The notes under the pieces were generated by a model. That model worked only from the letters and a program-made list of their open reading frames with translations, was not told the origin of the DNA and ran no database searches. 64,000 nt of DNA from Shimia sagamensis. Lineage in GTDB: Bacteria; Pseudomonadota; Alphaproteobacteria; Rhodobacterales; Rhodobacteraceae. A program made the translations under genes and the position numbers. Shown here piece after piece: positions 16,360 through 26,123 of the stretch (positions are counted from its first letter, which is position 1; each line of letters begins with the position of its first letter). The stretch lies in assembly GCF_900182745.1 (NCBI RefSeq), contig NZ_FXTY01000004.1, positions 62,001 through 126,000 on the forward strand, in the 5' to 3' direction.

Positions 16360-17502
16360 TTAGGTTTTCGAGAGTAGCCCGCCAGCCAGGCGGGTGACCT
16401 TGCCTTCCATTTCGAGATCCAAGAGGGCGGGGGTGATTTCTGAGGATGACATCACCATGTCGCGCACCAGTTGGTCTTCGCTGACAGGCGAGGGGCCGAG
16501 GCGTTGCAGGATCTCATTGTGGAGGGCTGCGGTGTCACACAGGCTGCGACGCGGGCGGCTTGGGGACGGCTCTTTGGGGTGCGCTGTCACAGACGGAGCG
16601 CGCAAAGGGAGCGTGTTGAGCACGTCCAGGACATCCTCGGCGCCGCGTACCAGGCTTGCGCCGTCGCGGATCAGGATATTGGCCCCGGAGGCGCGGGCGT
16701 CAAACGGGTGTCCGGGCACTGCGCAAACATCACGACCTTGGTCGAGTGCCATGCGGGCTGTTAACAGACTGCCGGATTTGGAGGCCGCTTCAACCACAAC
16801 CACAGCCCGCACAAGGCCGGAGATGATACGATTGCGGGCTGGGAAATGGCGCGCGCGGGGCTCCATATCTGGGCGTTGTTCTGAAACACACAGGCCTTGA
16901 GCGGCGATCTGCGCTGCAAGGTTGAGGTTTTTGGATGGATACGGCCGGGCGAGGCCACCTGCGTAGACAGCGATGGTGCCGGTTTCGAGCGAAGCCTCAT
17001 GCGCGGTGGCGTCAATGCCACGGGCGAGTCCAGAGACAACGGTGAGACCCGCGGCGCCAAGGTCAGATGCAAGGCGTTTGGCCATGCGCAAGCCGAGAGA
17101 GGAAGCATTGCGCGCGCCAATGATGGCAACTGTTGGCGTGTTGAGATGGTTGGTGTCTCCGAGGCACCAAAGCATCGGCGGTGCGTCGGGGATTTCTTTG
17201 AGAAGCGCCGGGTAGTCGGCGTCTTCAAAGAAAAGAGGCCGTGCTCCAAGAGCACGGCCGTCATTCAGTTCGCGTTTTGCGTCGTCGATTGATGTTGGGG
17301 TGTACCGGGGCACGCCAGCAGTTCTTGCTATGTCGGGCAGGGCGTTTAGGGCCGCCTCCGCCGATCCATGCTCCCGCATCAATCTATGATATGTTGTTGG
17401 CCCGACACGTCGGGATCGCAAGAGGCGAAGCCGCGTCAATCGCGCTTCCTCCGTGGTGGGTGGGATTTGGGGGTGAGTGGAAGAAATTCGATCTTCGGTC
17501 AT
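16360..17502 (-). CDS. dprA: DNA-processing protein DprA
   Basis: The 380-residue protein has an N-terminal helical region, a central Rossmann-like DprA domain with VVSGLARGIDATAHEASL (about 165-185) and GTIAVYAGG, and a C-terminal winged-helix segment. DprA binds incoming single-stranded DNA and loads RecA during transformation. The gene is widespread even in strains not known to be competent, so it does not prove competence. The ATG at 17502 has GGAG six bases upstream; an in-frame ATG nine codons earlier lacks support. No other competence gene is close. Confidence 0.93.
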   Translation of the reverse strand: MTEDRISSTHPQIPPTTEEARLTRLRLLRSRRVGPTTYHRLMREHGSAEAALNALPDIARTAGVPRYTPTSIDDAKRELNDGRALGARPLFFEDADYPALLKEIPDAPPMLWCLGDTNHLNTPTVAIIGARNASSLGLRMAKRLASDLGAAGLTVVSGLARGIDATAHEASLETGTIAVYAGGLARPYPSKNLNLAAQIAAQGLCVSEQRPDMEPRARHFPARNRIISGLVRAVVVVEAASKSGSLLTARMALDQGRDVCAVPGHPFDARASGANILIRDGASLVRGAEDVLDVLNTLPLRAPSVTAHPKEPSPSRPRRSLCDTAALHNEILQRLGPSPVSEDQLVRDMVMSSSEITPALLDLEMEGKVTRLAGGLLSKT

Positions 17503-17630
17503 CCGCAACTCCGCCTGCTTGCATGACAAGTATTAATCTTTCAGTGGTTAACAGCACGTAAACCAAACAGGAAAAAATTGAGAATTGACCAAATAATACG
17601 AATTCCCCTCACATTTTAAACAGCTTCGCC

Positions 17631-19052
17631 TTAAGTGGCCGCGCCGCCAACCGTCAATCCGTCCATCAAAACAGTGGGTTGGCCAACCCCAACCGGCACC
17701 CATTGTCCGGCCTTGCCGCAGTTTCCCATGCCTGGATCAAGCGCCATATCGTTACCCAGACCTTTAATTTGGGTCATGGCGGTGGCTCCGTCGCCTATTA
17801 ATGTGGCACCTTTTACCGGCGCGCCGACCTTGCCGTTCTGTACGCGGTAGGCCTCGGTACAAGAGAAAACAAACTTGCCATTAGTAATATCGACCTGTCC
17901 GCCGCCAAAGCCAACGGCGTAGATGCCATCTTTCAGAGACGCGACCAAATCGGCGGGATCAGCATCGCCACCTTCCATATAGGTGTTGGTCATACGCGGC
18001 ATGGGGGCGTGGGCGTAGCTTTCGCGACGGCCATTGCCGGTAGGGGCGACGCCCATCAGGCGGGCATTCTGACGGTCCTGCATGTAGCCCACCAGGATAC
18101 CGTCTTCGATCAGGGTGTTCTTGCCGGACGGTGTGCCTTCGTCATCCACGGTGATGGACCCACGACGATCCGCAATTGTGCCATCGTCGATCACGGTCAC
18201 GCCTTTGGAGGCCACCTGCTGCCCAATCATGCCAGCAAATTTGGAGCTGCCTTTGCGGTTGAAGTCGCCCTCAAGGCCATGGCCAACGGCTTCGTGCAGC
18301 AGGATACCAGGCCAACCGGGGCCAAGCACCACTTCCATGGGACCAGCCGGGGCAGGGACAGCGGAGAGGTTTACTGTGGCCACACGCAGAGCCTCGCGGG
18401 TTTTGGCCTGCCAGTCAGCTGGGTCAAGCAGCCCGTCCAGACCCACGCGACCACCACCGCCCGCAGAGCCACTTTCGCGCCGGCCGTTTTCCTCTACAAT
18501 CACCGATACATTCACGCGGGTCATGGGGCGGGTGTCTGTTACCACCTGACCATCAGGGCGCAGGATGACAATTTCTTGGTGGGAGGCTGCCAATGTGGCG
18601 GAGACTTGCACCACGCGGGGATCAAGATCTCGTGCGAAGGTGTCAATGTCACGCAGGGTTTCGATCTTAACCGGGAAGTCGATGCCACCAATCGGATCCG
18701 CGTCGGTATAAAGTTTGCGGTTGGTTGGTTTTGGCCCCTCCGCCAGCGTGCCACCGCCATTGCCTACGGCCAGACGGGCGGTGTCCACCGCGCGTTTGAT
18801 GGCGGCTTCGCTGATCTCGGAAGAATGGGCGTAGCCTGCAACCTCGCCATTCACCGCGCGCAGGCCGAATCCTTCGGCGGCGTCGTAGCTGGCGGTCTTG
18901 ATCCGCCCGTCATCAAACACCAAAGCCTCCGAACTGCGGCGTTCAAAAAACAGTTCACCGTCATCTGCACCCGTGGTCGCAGCGCGTAAATGTCGCAGGG
19001 AAGTGCCCTCATCTATTGCATTTTCAAAGGGTTGGAAGCGGGTTTGGGTCAT
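17631..19052 (-). CDS. tldD: Metalloprotease TldD
   Basis: The 473-residue TldD subunit has the zinc-binding HEAVGH at 253-258 (HExxxH) within HEAVGHGLEGDFN, followed by GVTVIDDGT and the C-terminal barrel ending in GGAAT. TldD with TldE/PmbA degrades unfolded or leader peptides and matures some modified peptides. The pmbA partner is not in this window. GAGG lies ten bases upstream of the start, and the FNR-like palindrome at 19072-19085 is 20 bp upstream, between this gene and coxB. Confidence 0.95.
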   Translation of the reverse strand: MTQTRFQPFENAIDEGTSLRHLRAATTGADDGELFFERRSSEALVFDDGRIKTASYDAAEGFGLRAVNGEVAGYAHSSEISEAAIKRAVDTARLAVGNGGGTLAEGPKPTNRKLYTDADPIGGIDFPVKIETLRDIDTFARDLDPRVVQVSATLAASHQEIVILRPDGQVVTDTRPMTRVNVSVIVEENGRRESGSAGGGGRVGLDGLLDPADWQAKTREALRVATVNLSAVPAPAGPMEVVLGPGWPGILLHEAVGHGLEGDFNRKGSSKFAGMIGQQVASKGVTVIDDGTIADRRGSITVDDEGTPSGKNTLIEDGILVGYMQDRQNARLMGVAPTGNGRRESYAHAPMPRMTNTYMEGGDADPADLVASLKDGIYAVGFGGGQVDITNGKFVFSCTEAYRVQNGKVGAPVKGATLIGDGATAMTQIKGLGNDMALDPGMGNCGKAGQWVPVGVGQPTVLMDGLTVGGAAT

Positions 19053-19071
19053 GTGCGGTCAGCCTCTAAAT

Positions 19072-19085
19072 TTGATCTAAATCAA
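19072..19085. promoter_or_regulatory. FNR-type box between tldD and coxB
   Basis: TTGAT-CTAA-ATCAA matches the FNR half-site consensus TTGAT-N4-ATCAA perfectly. It lies in the 181-bp divergent gap, 148 bp before the coxB start, about 13 bp upstream of a plausible -35 element, and 20 bp before the tldD start. FnrL-type oxygen control of the aa3 oxidase genes is therefore likely. Confidence 0.65.
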
Positions 19086-19097
19086 AAAAGCGTCCGT

Positions 19098-19125
19098 TTG
19101 ACGCAAGCTTCGATCTTTATCTACG
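19098..19125 (+). promoter_or_regulatory. Candidate sigma-70 promoter of the cox cluster
   Basis: TTGACG (19098-19103) and TCTACG (19120-19125) are separated by 16 bp. The -35 is good and the -10 weak. The FNR-type box centre lies about 20 bp upstream of the -35. Confidence 0.35.
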
Positions 19126-19233
19126 GGAGAGAATATGGTTTTTAGGCGCGAAGCAACAGCGGGATTCCGCCGAAAGGCGCTAGGGATTCTGTTCCACCAA
19201 TAAGAACAACACCGCAACCGATCAGGGTGACAT

Positions 19234-20082
19234 ATGCGAATTCTCTCGACATTCCTGGGCCTTATGGCAGCAACACTTGCGGCGCCTGCCATTGCGCAGT
19301 CCGCCGAAATCATTGGTAAGCCTGAGCCTAAGGGCCTTGGCTTCCAGCCAGCGGCCACAGAACTGGCCCGTCAGATTCAGTCCCTCGATGGCCTGATCCT
19401 GGCAATCATCACCATCATCACGGTATTTGTGACTGGTTTGTTGATTTACTGCATGGTGCGTTTTAACCGCCGTACCAACCCAACGCCGGGCACATTCACC
19501 CACAACACGCCGCTGGAAATTGCATGGACCCTTGGTCCTATCCTGATTCTGGTGCTGATTGGGTCGTTCTCGCTGCCAGTTCTGTTCAACCAGCAGGAAA
19601 TCCCGGAAGGCGAAGTGCACATCAAAGTCACCGGCTATCAGTGGTACTGGGGCTATGAGTACACCGACCACGAGTTTGCTTTTGACAGTTTCATGTTGGA
19701 AAAAGAGGAACTGGCGGCCAACGGTTACAATGCAGACGAATACCTGCTGGCGACCGACACCAAAGTGGTTGTGCCATTGGGCAAGACTGTCGTGATGGAC
19801 GTGACCGGTGCGGACGTGATCCACAGCTGGACCATCCCCTCCTTTGGCGTGAAGCAGGATGCGGTCCCAGGCCGTATCGCGCAGCTTTGGTTCAAGGCTG
19901 AGAAAGAAGGTATCTTCTTTGGTCAATGTTCCGAGCTTTGCGGCAAGGACCACTCCTACATGCCAATCACTGTGCAAGTTGTGTCTGAGGCCGAGTACGC
20001 TACTTGGCTTAAAGGTGCGATCGAAGAGCACGCGGGCGACATGTCCACCCTGCCGGGTGTGACATTGGCCTCTGCAGACTAA
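19234..20082 (+). CDS. coxB: Cytochrome c oxidase subunit II (aa3 type)
   Basis: The 282-residue subunit has a signal peptide ([20 protein letters not shown]), two transmembrane helices (about 45-70 and 88-110), and a periplasmic cupredoxin domain with the complete dinuclear CuA site C232, C236, H240 and M243 ([13 protein letters not shown]), plus the electron-entry aromatic segment YQWYWGYEY. It accepts electrons from cytochrome c and passes them to subunit I, whose gene is not here. It begins the cluster with ctaB, ctaG and ctaE. Confidence 0.97.
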   Translation: MRILSTFLGLMAATLAAPAIAQSAEIIGKPEPKGLGFQPAATELARQIQSLDGLILAIITIITVFVTGLLIYCMVRFNRRTNPTPGTFTHNTPLEIAWTLGPILILVLIGSFSLPVLFNQQEIPEGEVHIKVTGYQWYWGYEYTDHEFAFDSFMLEKEELAANGYNADEYLLATDTKVVVPLGKTVVMDVTGADVIHSWTIPSFGVKQDAVPGRIAQLWFKAEKEGIFFGQCSELCGKDHSYMPITVQVVSEAEYATWLKGAIEEHAGDMSTLPGVTLASAD

Positions 20083-20166
20083 GCGACAAATTTGGGTGCG
20101 CGGAGACCGCGCATCCTACAACGCCTGTAGGGTGTGCGCTGGGCGCGCACCTTAATTGGAGAAGAC

Positions 20167-21111
20167 ATGAGCGACGCAAGCATCAATACGCAAGCCAGAG
20201 CCAGTCATGGTGACGCAGAATTTGGCGATTACTTCGCCCTGCTAAAACCACGGGTGATGTCGCTGGTGGTGTTCACCGCCGCGGTGGGCCTGTTGGCGGC
20301 GCCGGGCTCTGTGCATCCGTTTGTGGCGTTCTGCGCGATACTGTTCATTGCGGTCGGCGGCGGTGCCTCCGGAGCTTTGAACATGTGGTATGATGCTGAC
20401 ATCGATCGGTTGATGAAACGCACCCAAAGCCGTCCAATTCCAGCTGGTAAAGTCACCGAAGGCGAAGCGCTGGCTGTTGGCGTGGCGCTGTCCGGGTTTG
20501 CAGTGGTGATGCTGGGCTTGGCCGCAAACTGGGTGGCGGCTGGCCTGCTGGCCTTCACAATTTTCTTCTATGTGGTGATCTACACCATGTGGCTCAAACG
20601 CTGGACCCCGCAGAACATCGTGATTGGTGGTGCGGCAGGGGCCTTCCCTCCGATGATCGGCTGGGCGGTTGTGACCGGCGGCATTTCGATTGAGAGCGTG
20701 CTGATGTTCACGTTGACCTTCATGTGGACTCCGCCACATTTCTGGGCGCTGTGCCTGTTTATGAAATCCGACTACAAAGACGCGGGCGTGCCGATGTTGC
20801 ACGTGACCCATGGTCGCCGCGTGACCCGCAACCACATTCTGGTTTACACGCTGTTGCTTGCCATTGTTGCGATTGGCATGGCGTTCACCGGTGTGGGCGG
20901 CCCGATTTACCTGACCACCGCTTTGATCCTGAACGGCTTGTTTGTGGCCGGCGCGTTCTCTCTCTGGCGGCGTGATGAAGAGATTTCCGAAGCTGACGGC
21001 TACAAGCGTGAAAAAGCGTTCTTTGGTCTGTCGCTGATTTACCTGTTCCTGCATTTTGGTGCGATTTTGGCAGAGGCCACGTTGGCCCCCTATGGCATCG
21101 GAGGATGGTAA
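20167..21111 (+). CDS. ctaB: Protoheme IX farnesyltransferase (heme O synthase)
   Basis: The 314-residue UbiA-family prenyltransferase has about nine transmembrane helices and the two Asp-rich motifs [21 protein letters not shown] (the first, about 75-90, carrying the DxxxD metal site) and a second one beginning YKDAGVPML. It attaches a farnesyl group to heme b to give heme o, the precursor of heme a for this oxidase. The ATG at 20167 has TTGGAGAAG upstream. An in-frame start 11 codons earlier is not supported. Confidence 0.95.
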   Translation: MSDASINTQARASHGDAEFGDYFALLKPRVMSLVVFTAAVGLLAAPGSVHPFVAFCAILFIAVGGGASGALNMWYDADIDRLMKRTQSRPIPAGKVTEGEALAVGVALSGFAVVMLGLAANWVAAGLLAFTIFFYVVIYTMWLKRWTPQNIVIGGAAGAFPPMIGWAVVTGGISIESVLMFTLTFMWTPPHFWALCLFMKSDYKDAGVPMLHVTHGRRVTRNHILVYTLLLAIVAIGMAFTGVGGPIYLTTALILNGLFVAGAFSLWRRDEEISEADGYKREKAFFGLSLIYLFLHFGAILAEATLAPYGIGGW

Positions 21112-21115
21112 AGAG

Positions 21116-21283
21116 ATGAGCTTTCGTGAAGAACATGAACTGCACAAGCGCCGCTTTAGTCGCAACCTTGGAGTTGCGCTGGTATTGGTGAGCTTCATTG
21201 TGATTGTATTTGGTCTGACCGTGGTGAAAGTCACCCGCGGCGACTATGAACCGGAAAACGCCAGCATCCAGAGAGACCAGTAA
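21116..21283 (+). CDS. Small single-span membrane protein of the cox cluster
   Basis: The 55-residue protein has a charged N terminus ([17 protein letters not shown]), one transmembrane helix (about 18-40) and a short acidic tail. It lies between ctaB (four bases before it) and ctaG (one base of overlap, TAATG). A short open frame at this place is known in oxidase clusters of Rhodobacter and Paracoccus relatives; a role in oxidase assembly is likely but unproven. An open frame continuing upstream inside ctaB is not used. Confidence 0.8.
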   Translation: MSFREEHELHKRRFSRNLGVALVLVSFIVIVFGLTVVKVTRGDYEPENASIQRDQ

Positions 21284-21846
21284 TGGCGATGGACCCGAAG
21301 AAAAAGACACTGATGCAAACAGTGAGCGTTGTCCTTGTGATGGGCGCGCTGGCGTGGGCATCGGTGCCGTTTTATGACTGGTTCTGCCGGGTGACCGGCT
21401 TTGGTGGCGTGACTGACGTGGCTGAAACCGGCAGCGACGTGATCCTGGATAAGACCATCAAGGTGCGGTTTGACGCCTCTATCGAGCGCGACATGGCATG
21501 GGAGTTCAAACCTCTGCAGCGCGAGATGGAGATCCGGATTGGTGAGACTGGTCTGGCATTTTACGAAGCCTACAACCCCACCAACCGTCCGATTGCCGGC
21601 ACCGCGAGCTACAATGTGGCGCCCTATGATGCGGGTGGGTTTTTCACCAAGATCGATTGCTTCTGCTTTGAAGAGCAGGTGCTGCAACCCGGTGAACGGG
21701 TGACGATGCCGGTGAGCTTCTACGTGGATCCGGAAATCGTGGATGACCGGGACGCAAAATACATCAAGGTGATCACTTTGGGATACACCTTTTATGAAAC
21801 CGACTTACCCGAAGAACTGGCGTCCTTGACGACAGTGGGTGAGTAA
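21283..21846 (+). CDS. ctaG: Cytochrome c oxidase assembly protein CtaG (Cox11)
   Basis: The 187-residue Cox11 homologue has an N-terminal membrane anchor (about 12-30) and a periplasmic beta domain that delivers copper to the CuB site of subunit I. The copper motif CFCFEEQ is present (C126 and C128), with an additional conserved Cys at 35 (DWFCRVTGF). Its start overlaps the stop of the small membrane protein gene by one base. Confidence 0.96.
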   Translation: MAMDPKKKTLMQTVSVVLVMGALAWASVPFYDWFCRVTGFGGVTDVAETGSDVILDKTIKVRFDASIERDMAWEFKPLQREMEIRIGETGLAFYEAYNPTNRPIAGTASYNVAPYDAGGFFTKIDCFCFEEQVLQPGERVTMPVSFYVDPEIVDDRDAKYIKVITLGYTFYETDLPEELASLTTVGE

Positions 21847-21890
21847 AAGCAAAACTAAAAGCAAGCCTTCCAACGAGGGAAATGGAAAAC

Positions 21891-22697
21891 ATGGCGCACG
21901 TAAAAGATCACGATTATCATATTTTGAACCCCTCTTGGTGGCCGTTCCTGGGCGCCGTTAGTGGTTTCATCATGCTGTTTGGCGCAGTGATGTGGATGCA
22001 CGACAACGGTCCTTGGATGTTCCTTGTTGGCCTGGTTGGCGTTTTGTACGTCATGTTTGGCTGGTGGGCTGACGTCATCACGGAAAGCAATGTGGGCGAT
22101 CACACACCGGTGGTGCAGATTGGCCTGCGCTACGGCTTCATCCTGTTTATCATGTCTGAAGTAATGTTCTTCTTGGCGTGGTTCTGGACCTTCTTCAAAC
22201 ACCGCATGTACCCAATGGATCCGGGTGGCAACAGCCCAGCTGTGGATGGTCCTTGGCCACCCGCTGGAATTGAAACATTTGATCCATGGCACCTGCCGCT
22301 GATCAACACGCTGATCCTGCTGTGTTCCGGCTGTGCCGCGACCTGGGCGCACCACGCGCTGGCACATGAAGACAACCGCAAAGACATGAAACACGGCCTG
22401 ATCATCGCGGTTCTGCTGGGTGTGATCTTCACTGTGTTCCAAGCTTATGAATACAGCCACGCGGCGTTCAGCTTCTCCGGCAACATCTACGGCGCGTCCT
22501 TCTTCATGGCGACCGGTTTTCACGGTTTCCATGTGATCATTGGCACAATCTTCCTGTTTGTCTGCCTGTTGCGTCTGAACGCGGGTCACTTCACCAAAGA
22601 AAAGCACGTCGGTTTTGAAGCGGCTGCCTGGTACTGGCACTTTGTGGATGTGGTCTGGCTGTTCCTGTTTGCAGCGGTTTACATTTGGGGCCAGTAA
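21891..22697 (+). CDS. ctaE: Cytochrome c oxidase subunit III
   Basis: The 268-residue subunit has seven transmembrane helices and the typical start [19 protein letters not shown]. Other conserved segments are the lipid-binding helix [25 protein letters not shown], and the C-terminal [14 protein letters not shown]. It stabilises the proton-uptake path and lifetime of subunit I. The second ATG (21891) is preferred over the one nine bases upstream because family members begin MAHVK. Confidence 0.96.
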   Translation: MAHVKDHDYHILNPSWWPFLGAVSGFIMLFGAVMWMHDNGPWMFLVGLVGVLYVMFGWWADVITESNVGDHTPVVQIGLRYGFILFIMSEVMFFLAWFWTFFKHRMYPMDPGGNSPAVDGPWPPAGIETFDPWHLPLINTLILLCSGCAATWAHHALAHEDNRKDMKHGLIIAVLLGVIFTVFQAYEYSHAAFSFSGNIYGASFFMATGFHGFHVIIGTIFLFVCLLRLNAGHFTKEKHVGFEAAAWYWHFVDVVWLFLFAAVYIWGQ

Positions 22698-22743
22698 GGC
22701 TGCGCGCTAAAGGTTGATCCTTTAGACCGGATACGATTAAAGC

Positions 22744-22771
22744 AAAGCGCGGCAGGTTCTGCCGCGCTTTT
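22744..22771 (+). terminator. Rho-independent terminator after ctaE
   Basis: AAAGCGCGGCAG (22744-22755) and CTGCCGCGCTTT (22759-22770) form a perfect 12-bp stem with a 3-base loop ending in TTTT. It lies only 21 bp before the surf1 start, so surf1 needs read-through or its own promoter. Confidence 0.88.
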
Positions 22772-22792
22772 CCATTGAGAAGGATCCCTGCC

Positions 22793-23470
22793 TTGCGTCG
22801 ACTGTTCTTGCCTCTGTTGTTTGGCATTCTGGGCACGGTGGTGCTGGTGTCGTTGGGCACCTGGCAGTTGCAGAGGCTGACGTGGAAAGAGGGCGTGATC
22901 GCGGAGATTGACGCACGGATTGCCAGCGCCCCTGTGGCGCTGCCTGATCCCATAGATGTTGAACGGGACAAGTACCTGCCTGTGACCGCATCTGGCACTA
23001 TCACCGAAGAGGAAATTCACCTGTTGGCAAGCACCCGTGATGCGGGGGCTGTGTACCGGTTGGTGGCGGCCTTTGAGACAGACAGTGGCCGTCGGATCAT
23101 GATTGATCGCGGTTGGATCAAAACCGCAGACAAGGATTCCGCCCGTCCCGCGCACGCTGTTAAGGTGGTTGGAAATCTGCATTGGCCGGATGAGCGGGAC
23201 AGCTACACGCCGGCAAATGATGTGGACGGTAACATCTGGTTTGCGCGGGATGTGGATCAGATGGCTGAGGTGCTCTCTGCGGAGCCGGTGCTGCTGATTG
23301 TGCGGGAAGACACCGATAAGGGCGCAATTGTCACGCCATTGCCGATCGATACTGCCACCTTGCCCAACAATCACCTCGAATATGTCCTGACATGGTACGG
23401 ACTGGCAATTGTCTGGGTGGCGATGACCCTGTATTACCTGCGCCGGATGCGCAAAACCAAAAAGGCCTGA
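22793..23470 (+). CDS. SURF1 family oxidase assembly protein
   Basis: The 225-residue protein has two transmembrane helices (about 5-22 and 198-218) flanking a periplasmic domain with the SURF1 signatures LGTWQLQRLTWKEG, RIMIDRGWI and NNHLEYVLTWYGLAI. SURF1 helps heme a insertion into subunit I. No ATG fits; TTG at 22793, with AAGGA eight bases upstream, is the most likely start. A TTG six codons earlier overlaps the presumed ribosome-binding site. Confidence 0.9.
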   Translation: MRRLFLPLLFGILGTVVLVSLGTWQLQRLTWKEGVIAEIDARIASAPVALPDPIDVERDKYLPVTASGTITEEEIHLLASTRDAGAVYRLVAAFETDSGRRIMIDRGWIKTADKDSARPAHAVKVVGNLHWPDERDSYTPANDVDGNIWFARDVDQMAEVLSAEPVLLIVREDTDKGAIVTPLPIDTATLPNNHLEYVLTWYGLAIVWVAMTLYYLRRMRKTKKA

Positions 23471-23475
23471 GAGAC

Positions 23476-24864
23476 GTGAAATATATTTCGACCCGTGGAA
23501 ACGCCCCGGAGCTGAGCTTTGAAGAGGCCATGTTGACAGGTCTTGCACGTGATGGTGGCCTGTACGTTCCAGAGAGCATTCCGACGCTGTCTGCTGAAGA
23601 GATCGCTGGGCTGGCGGGCAAGTCGTACGAAGAGGCGGCGTTCATCGTGATGCGGCCATTTGTGGGCGATGCGTTCACGGACGAGGAGTTCAAAGGCATC
23701 ATTGCGCGGGCCTATGCCAATTTCCGCCATGAGGCCCGTGCACCGTTGGTGCAATTGGCACCCAACCACCACCTTCTGGAGCTGTTTCACGGCCCGACGT
23801 TGGCGTTTAAAGATTTTGCGATGCAGTTGATTGGCCAGCTGTTTCAGTTCTCTCTGGCGCGGCGCAATGAGCGCGTGACGATTGTCGGTGCGACCTCCGG
23901 CGATACCGGCTCTGCAGCGATTGAGGCCTTCCGTGGCCTCAGCAATGTGGATGTGTTCATCCTGTTCCCACATGGTCGTGTGTCTGACATTCAGCGCAAG
24001 CAGATGACCACGCCCGAAGATGCCAACGTGCATGCGCTGGCGTTGGATGGTGATTTTGACGATTGCCAAGCCAAGCTCAAAGACATGTTCAACGATTTTG
24101 AGTTCCGCGATGGCGTCAAGCTGGCCGGCGTGAACTCGATCAACTGGGCGCGGGTGTTGGCGCAGGTGGTGTATTACTTTACGTCCGCTGTGTCCTTGGG
24201 CGCACCACATCGCAAGGTGAGCTTCACCGTGCCAACGGGCAACTTTGGCGACATTTTTGCAGGTTACATCGCCAAGAAGATGGGCCTGCCCATCGACCGC
24301 CTGGTGATTGCGACCAACCAAAATGACATTCTGCACCGTACCATGGAAACCGGCGCCTACACCAAAGAAGGCGTGACGCCGTCGATCAGCCCGTCAATGG
24401 ACATTCAGGTCAGCTCCAACTTTGAGCGCGCGTTGTTTGATGCCTATGGGCGTGATGGCAATGCCGTGGCGCAGTTGATGGAAGAGCTCAACGATGGGGC
24501 GTTTGCCGTGTCGCAGGGTGCGATGGAAACGCTGCGCGAGCATTTTGACAGCGGTCGTGCCTCCGAGGAAGAAACCAACGCCACCATTGCCCATGAATTT
24601 ACCTCGTGTGGAGAAGTTCTTTGCCCCCACTCAGCGGTTGGCGTAAAGGTCGCGAATGCCTATTTGGGCGAAGTGCCCATGGTCACTTTGGCAACGGCTC
24701 ACCCGGCCAAGTTCCCGGATGCGGTTGAGGCCGCAATGGGCGCGCGGCCAGCACTGCCGCCTCACATGGCGGATATGATGGATAAAGACGAACGTGTAAC
24801 CCGTGTTCCCAATGATTTGGGCGCATTGGAAGCGCTTATCAAGGAACGGATATCACAGCGTTGA
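23476..24864 (+). CDS. thrC: Threonine synthase
   Basis: The 462-residue PLP enzyme of the long threonine synthase group converts O-phosphohomoserine to threonine. The N-terminal segment KYISTRGNAPELSFEEAML is typical, the PLP lysine lies in LAFKDFAMQL (about residue 113) and the phosphate loop is GATSGDTGSAAIEAF. The GTG at 23476 matches the family start; the upstream frame overlaps surf1. The stop overlaps the TTG start of the M16 peptidase gene. Confidence 0.95.
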   Translation: MKYISTRGNAPELSFEEAMLTGLARDGGLYVPESIPTLSAEEIAGLAGKSYEEAAFIVMRPFVGDAFTDEEFKGIIARAYANFRHEARAPLVQLAPNHHLLELFHGPTLAFKDFAMQLIGQLFQFSLARRNERVTIVGATSGDTGSAAIEAFRGLSNVDVFILFPHGRVSDIQRKQMTTPEDANVHALALDGDFDDCQAKLKDMFNDFEFRDGVKLAGVNSINWARVLAQVVYYFTSAVSLGAPHRKVSFTVPTGNFGDIFAGYIAKKMGLPIDRLVIATNQNDILHRTMETGAYTKEGVTPSISPSMDIQVSSNFERALFDAYGRDGNAVAQLMEELNDGAFAVSQGAMETLREHFDSGRASEEETNATIAHEFTSCGEVLCPHSAVGVKVANAYLGEVPMVTLATAHPAKFPDAVEAAMGARPALPPHMADMMDKDERVTRVPNDLGALEALIKERISQR

Positions 24865-26123
24865 CAGTCAAACTGCACACACTCGCGAACGGGTTTCAGA
24901 TCGCCACAGAACACATGCCAGGGCTTGAGAGCGCCTCGATTGGCATCTGGGTCAGCGCCGGTGGGCGTCATGAGCGCGCGCCGCAAAATGGCATTGCGCA
25001 TTTCCTGGAGCATATGGCTTTCAAAGGCACCAAGCGCCGGAACGCGTTGGAGATTGCGGAAACCATCGAAGACGTTGGCGGCTATATCAACGCTTATACC
25101 AGTCGTGAGGTGACCGCCTATTACGCGCGGGTGCTCAAAGACGACGTGGCGTTGGCCTTGGATGTGGTGGGTGACATTGTATTGAACCCGATCTTTGATC
25201 CCAATGAGATCGAGATCGAACGCGGTGTGATCCTGCAGGAGATCGGCCAGGCGCTGGATACGCCGGACGATGTGGTGTTTGACTGGTTGCAGGAACGGGC
25301 CTACCCGGATCAGCCAATTGGACGCACCATTCTGGGCGAGGACGACCATGTGCGCCGCTTTGGGCGGGAGGATCTGTCTGCCTTTGTGGCTGAGCACTAC
25401 CGCCCGGAACGTATGATCCTGTCGGCTGCAGGGGCGGTGGACCACGATGAAATTGTGCGCATGGCGGAAGAGATGTTTGGCCATCTGGAGCGTGGTCCGG
25501 TGATTGAGCTGGTGCCTGCGCATTTTGCCGGAGGCGAATACCGCACTGAAAAGGCGCTGGAACAGGCACATTTTGCAATTGGCTTTGAGAGTCCGGACTA
25601 TTGCAGCCCGGATATTTACACAGCGCAGATTTATTCGAGCGCTTTGGGCGGCGGCATGTCGAGCCGTCTGTTCCAGGAAGTGCGCGAAAAGCGCGGGCTG
25701 TGTTATGCGATCTTTGCTCAGACCGGGGCGTATGCGGATACTGGCATGACAACGATCTACGCCGGGACGTCTGGTGAGCAGATTGGCGAGCTTGCCGAGA
25801 TCACCATTGATGAGCTCAAGCGCGCGGCTGATGACATGAACCCGGTGGAGATTGCGCGGGCACGCACACAGATGAAGGCAGGGCTGTTGATGGGGCTGGA
25901 AAGCCCGTCGAGCCGTGCAGAACGTTTGGCGCGCATGCTGGCAATTTGGGGCCAAATTCCAACCTTGCCGGAAACCGTGGAACGTATTGATGGCGTCTCT
26001 GACGCAGATGTGCGCCGGCTTGCTGAGCAAATGGCCAGCCAAGCCCGCAGTGCAATGGCGCTTTATGGGCCAGTGTCTGCTGCCCCTTCACTTGAAGCAT
26101 TGGAAGCGAGGCGTGCAGCCTAA
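24861..26123 (+). CDS. M16 family zinc peptidase (processing-peptidase type)
   Basis: The 420-residue protein has the inverted zinc motif HFLEH (H47, E50, H51) with a distal glutamate in the ERGVILQEIGQ helix, and the C-terminal half contains the family R/Y motif SSRLFQEVREKRGLCY. It resembles the beta subunit of mitochondrial processing peptidase and bacterial PqqL/YmxG-like peptidases; the substrate is unknown. The TTG start overlaps the thrC stop (TTGA), and its stop overlaps the next start (TAATG), giving a tightly coupled thrC-M16-GNAT unit. Confidence 0.92.
   Translation: MTVKLHTLANGFQIATEHMPGLESASIGIWVSAGGRHERAPQNGIAHFLEHMAFKGTKRRNALEIAETIEDVGGYINAYTSREVTAYYARVLKDDVALALDVVGDIVLNPIFDPNEIEIERGVILQEIGQALDTPDDVVFDWLQERAYPDQPIGRTILGEDDHVRRFGREDLSAFVAEHYRPERMILSAAGAVDHDEIVRMAEEMFGHLERGPVIELVPAHFAGGEYRTEKALEQAHFAIGFESPDYCSPDIYTAQIYSSALGGGMSSRLFQEVREKRGLCYAIFAQTGAYADTGMTTIYAGTSGEQIGELAEITIDELKRAADDMNPVEIARARTQMKAGLLMGLESPSSRAERLARMLAIWGQIPTLPETVERIDGVSDADVRRLAEQMASQARSAMALYGPVSAAPSLEALEARRAA

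Noticed and set aside
24762..26042. Open frame of 426 codons on the minus strand opposite the M16 peptidase gene
   Set aside because: The plus strand has the HFLEH zinc motif and coupled neighbours; the antisense frame has no recognisable domain.
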